Assembly: GCA_900549995.1 (NCBI GenBank)
Contig: URQQ01000119.1
Location: 1-7,644 of the forward strand
Reading direction: 5' to 3'
DNA from: an uncultured Lachnospiraceae bacterium
GTDB lineage: Bacteria; Bacillota; Clostridia; Lachnospirales; Lachnospiraceae
Length of the DNA: 7,644 bases
Shown: piece after piece, positions 6,500-7,644 of the stretch
Layout: every line of letters starts with the position of its first letter
How positions within the stretch are numbered: position 1 is the stretch's first letter
Notes under the pieces: generated by a model
What the model was told of the DNA's origin: nothing
The model's input: only the letters and a program-made list of their open reading frames with translations
Databases searched by the model: none
Position numbers and translations under genes: made by a program

Positions 6500-7066
6500 T
6501 TATTCTGCTGCCGGTGCTTCTGCTGCTTCTACCGGTGCTTCTTCTGCAGGAGCTGCTGCTTCTGCCGGTTCACACTCACCTGCTCCACCTTTTTCCGCAA
6601 TCTGATTAAGAACACGGGCAAGATTTGTAATAGGTGACTGTAAGCTTCCAAGTAATTTGGAAAGTAACTCTTCTCTTGATGGAACTTTAGCAATTTCATT
6701 AAGAGCAGCTACGTCGTAAACTGTTCCTTCCACTACACCGCCCTTTAATTCAAGTTTATCAGCAGTCTTAGCGAATTTACAGATGATTCTCGCCGGAGCA
6801 GTTGCGTCGTCTTTAGAGATTGCAATTGCGCTAGGTCCTTCTAAGCAATTATCAAGCCCTTCGAACTCTGTTCCTTCGAAAGCTCTTTTCATCATTGTGT
6901 TCTTGCACACTTTGTAGATTATGCCAGCTTCTCTTAACTGTTTACGTAATTCTGTATCCTGAGCTACAGTTAACCCACGGTAGTCAACTAATACCACTGA
7001 CTGTGCGTCTTTGATGTCTTCTGCAATGGCCTGTACTACAGGCTGTTTTAATTCAACTTTTGCCAC
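6500..7066 (-). CDS. rplJ: 50S ribosomal protein L10
   Basis: L10 anchors the L7/L12 dimers to 23S rRNA and, as the L10-L12 complex, represses its own mRNA leader. The N-terminal RNA-binding part (about 1-130) contains the conserved VVLVDYRGLTVAQ and KNTMMKRAF blocks. The helix carrying the L12 sites follows (about 130-160, SREELLSKLLGSL and ITNLARVLNQIAEK). The protein is 188 residues, longer than the usual 165-175 because of an Ala/Glu/Pro-rich acidic tail (about 162-188). The start codon is GTG at 7066, 10 nt after a perfect AGGAGG, with no in-frame ATG near it. It is preceded by a recognisable L10 leader and heads the rplJ-rplL operon. Confidence 0.97.
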   Translation of the reverse strand: MAKVELKQPVVQAIAEDIKDAQSVVLVDYRGLTVAQDTELRKQLREAGIIYKVCKNTMMKRAFEGTEFEGLDNCLEGPSAIAISKDDATAPARIICKFAKTADKLELKGGVVEGTVYDVAALNEIAKVPSREELLSKLLGSLQSPITNLARVLNQIAEKGGAGECEPAEAAAPAEEAPVEAAEAPAAE

Positions 7067-7076
7067 GAATGGTACA

Positions 7077-7082
7077 CCTCCT
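7077..7082 (-). promoter_or_regulatory. rplJ ribosome binding site
   Basis: AGGAGG on the minus strand, 10 nt before GTG at 7066. It supports the GTG start. Confidence 0.8.
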
Positions 7083-7102
7083 TATAGTATTTGTGCTGCC
7101 GC

Positions 7103-7138
7103 AAAATAGAAAAACCCATTTATCCTAAGACAAACGGG
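7103..7138 (-). terminator. Intrinsic terminator (attenuator) in the rplJ leader
   Basis: A 10-bp stem with two G-U pairs joins CCCGTTTGTC (7138-7129) and GATAAATGGG (7124-7115) around a TTAG loop, followed by TTTTTCTATTTT. It lies between the L10-binding leader and the rplJ ribosome binding site, where premature termination would lower rplJL expression when free L10-L12 is in excess. Attenuation is inferred from position; read-through must be substantial since the operon has no other promoter in sight. Confidence 0.75.
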
Positions 7139-7163
7139 CGCATAAATTCAATGTTAGAATTCA

Positions 7164-7220
7164 AGTCTCCTCGGTAGGCGTTTTCACCTTATGCCTTGCG
7201 GCACCTACTGTCTTCGGCAG
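7164..7220 (-). promoter_or_regulatory. Ribosomal protein L10 leader (L10-L12 binding element)
   Basis: The minus strand carries the hallmark GAAGACAGTAGGTG and CCTACCGAGGAG segments of the Firmicute L10 leader. GTAGG (7208-7204) pairs with CCTAC (7178-7174), enclosing TGCC-GCAA-GGCA (7203-7192), a stem capped by a GNRA tetraloop. In the known family this folds with a kink-turn that mimics the L10 site on 23S rRNA. It begins a few bases after the predicted transcription start and is followed by an intrinsic terminator. Confidence 0.88.
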
Positions 7221-7233
7221 TGATTACTGAAAT

Positions 7234-7262
7234 AGTATATCATCCTGTTGATATGCTGTCAA
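7234..7262 (-). promoter_or_regulatory. Strong promoter of the rplJ-rplL operon
   Basis: Perfect TTGACA (7262-7257), a 17-nt spacer, and TATACT (7239-7234) with an upstream TG forming an extended -10. Transcription should start near 7227, giving a leader of about 160 nt that contains the L10-binding element. Confidence 0.88.
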
Positions 7263-7330
7263 CAAAATTTTATATTTTTCTGCATTTTTTCACTGATTAG
7301 AAATAAGAATGTGCCTTGCACATTTATTAC

Positions 7331-7376
7331 AAAAGAAGAGTCCGTCCAGCATATCTCTGCATACTGGATGAACTCT
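7331..7376 (-). terminator. Intrinsic terminator after rplA
   Basis: On the minus strand AGAGT (7376-7372) pairs with ACTCT (7341-7337), and TCCAG with CTGGA inside it, forming a long stem with a short mismatch; TTCTTTTG follows. It lies about 45 nt past the rplA stop and separates that unit from the rplJL promoter. Confidence 0.8.
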
Positions 7377-7417
7377 CCTGTTTTATCATATTGCTCTGAT
7401 TAAGCTGTTCCCGGCAA

Positions 7418-7644
7418 TTATGCTAATTTGATTGGGTTGATTTTCACGCCAGGTCCCATTGTTGAAGTAAGAGTAACGCTCTTTAAGAACTGTCCTTTTA
7501 CTGCAGATGGTTTTGCTTTATTGATCGCATCGATAAGCGTCTGGAAGTTGTCCGCTAATTGTTCCTCTGTAAAGGATGCTTTTCCTACTGGCACATGGAT
7601 AATGTTTGTTTTGTCCAATCTGTACTCAATCTTACCAGCTTTGA
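7418..7644 (-). CDS. rplA: 50S ribosomal protein L1 (C-terminal 74 residues)
   Basis: L1 binds 23S rRNA at the mobile L1 stalk and takes part in tRNA release. Only the last 74 codons are in the window, starting mid-gene at the right edge. The frame reads KAGKIEYRLDKTNIIHVPVG through MGPGVKINPIKLA, the well-known C-terminal signature of L1 with the conserved STMGPGV motif. A TTG codon at 7618 is internal and not a start. In the standard order rplK would lie upstream, outside the window. The gene ends at TAA 7420-7418 and is followed by a terminator. Confidence 0.97.
   Translation of the reverse strand, partial: KAGKIEYRLDKTNIIHVPVGKASFTEEQLADNFQTLIDAINKAKPSAVKGQFLKSVTLTSTMGPGVKINPIKLA

Noticed and set aside
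1..7644. CRISPR arrays, insertion sequences, transposase genes or attachment sites
   Set aside because: No regularly spaced repeats, terminal inverted repeats or recombinase genes are visible anywhere in the window.

Overview
The window looks like chromosomal DNA of a low-to-moderate GC Firmicute, most likely a Lachnospiraceae (Clostridium cluster XIVa) gut anaerobe. This rests on the style of the RpoB, L10 and L7/L12 proteins, the strong AGGAGG-type ribosome binding sites and the Gram-positive L10 leader. It is an inference from remembered family features, not a search result.

Reading the minus strand from right to left, the order is: the 3' end of rplA (L1, cut by the window edge), a terminator, a strong promoter, an L10-type autoregulatory leader with a built-in intrinsic terminator, rplJ (L10), rplL (L7/L12), another terminator, and finally rpoB (RNA polymerase beta). 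The 5' 1099 codons of rpoB are present and its 3' end lies beyond position 1. This is the classic rplKA-rplJL-rpoBC block.

The block is interrupted between rplL and rpoB by a two-gene operon on the opposite (plus) strand. It encodes a LytTR-family response regulator (3830-4552) and a polytopic GHKL histidine kinase of the AgrC/HPK10 type (4558-5904). It has its own extended -10 promoter and a strong terminator whose stem includes the kinase stop codon. No AgrB or AgrD partner is visible, so the input signal is unknown.

The 530-bp region between rpoB and the regulator gene holds two divergent promoters. The one for rpoB is strong and gives a leader of about 300 nt. The one for the two-component operon is preceded by a perfect 9-bp direct repeat, TGTTTTTAC, with a 20-bp period. 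That layout resembles the paired direct repeats bound by LytTR regulators, and this is the most interesting signal in the window. It suggests autoregulation, and a possible but unproven route by which an AgrA/ComE-like regulator could affect rpoB transcription.
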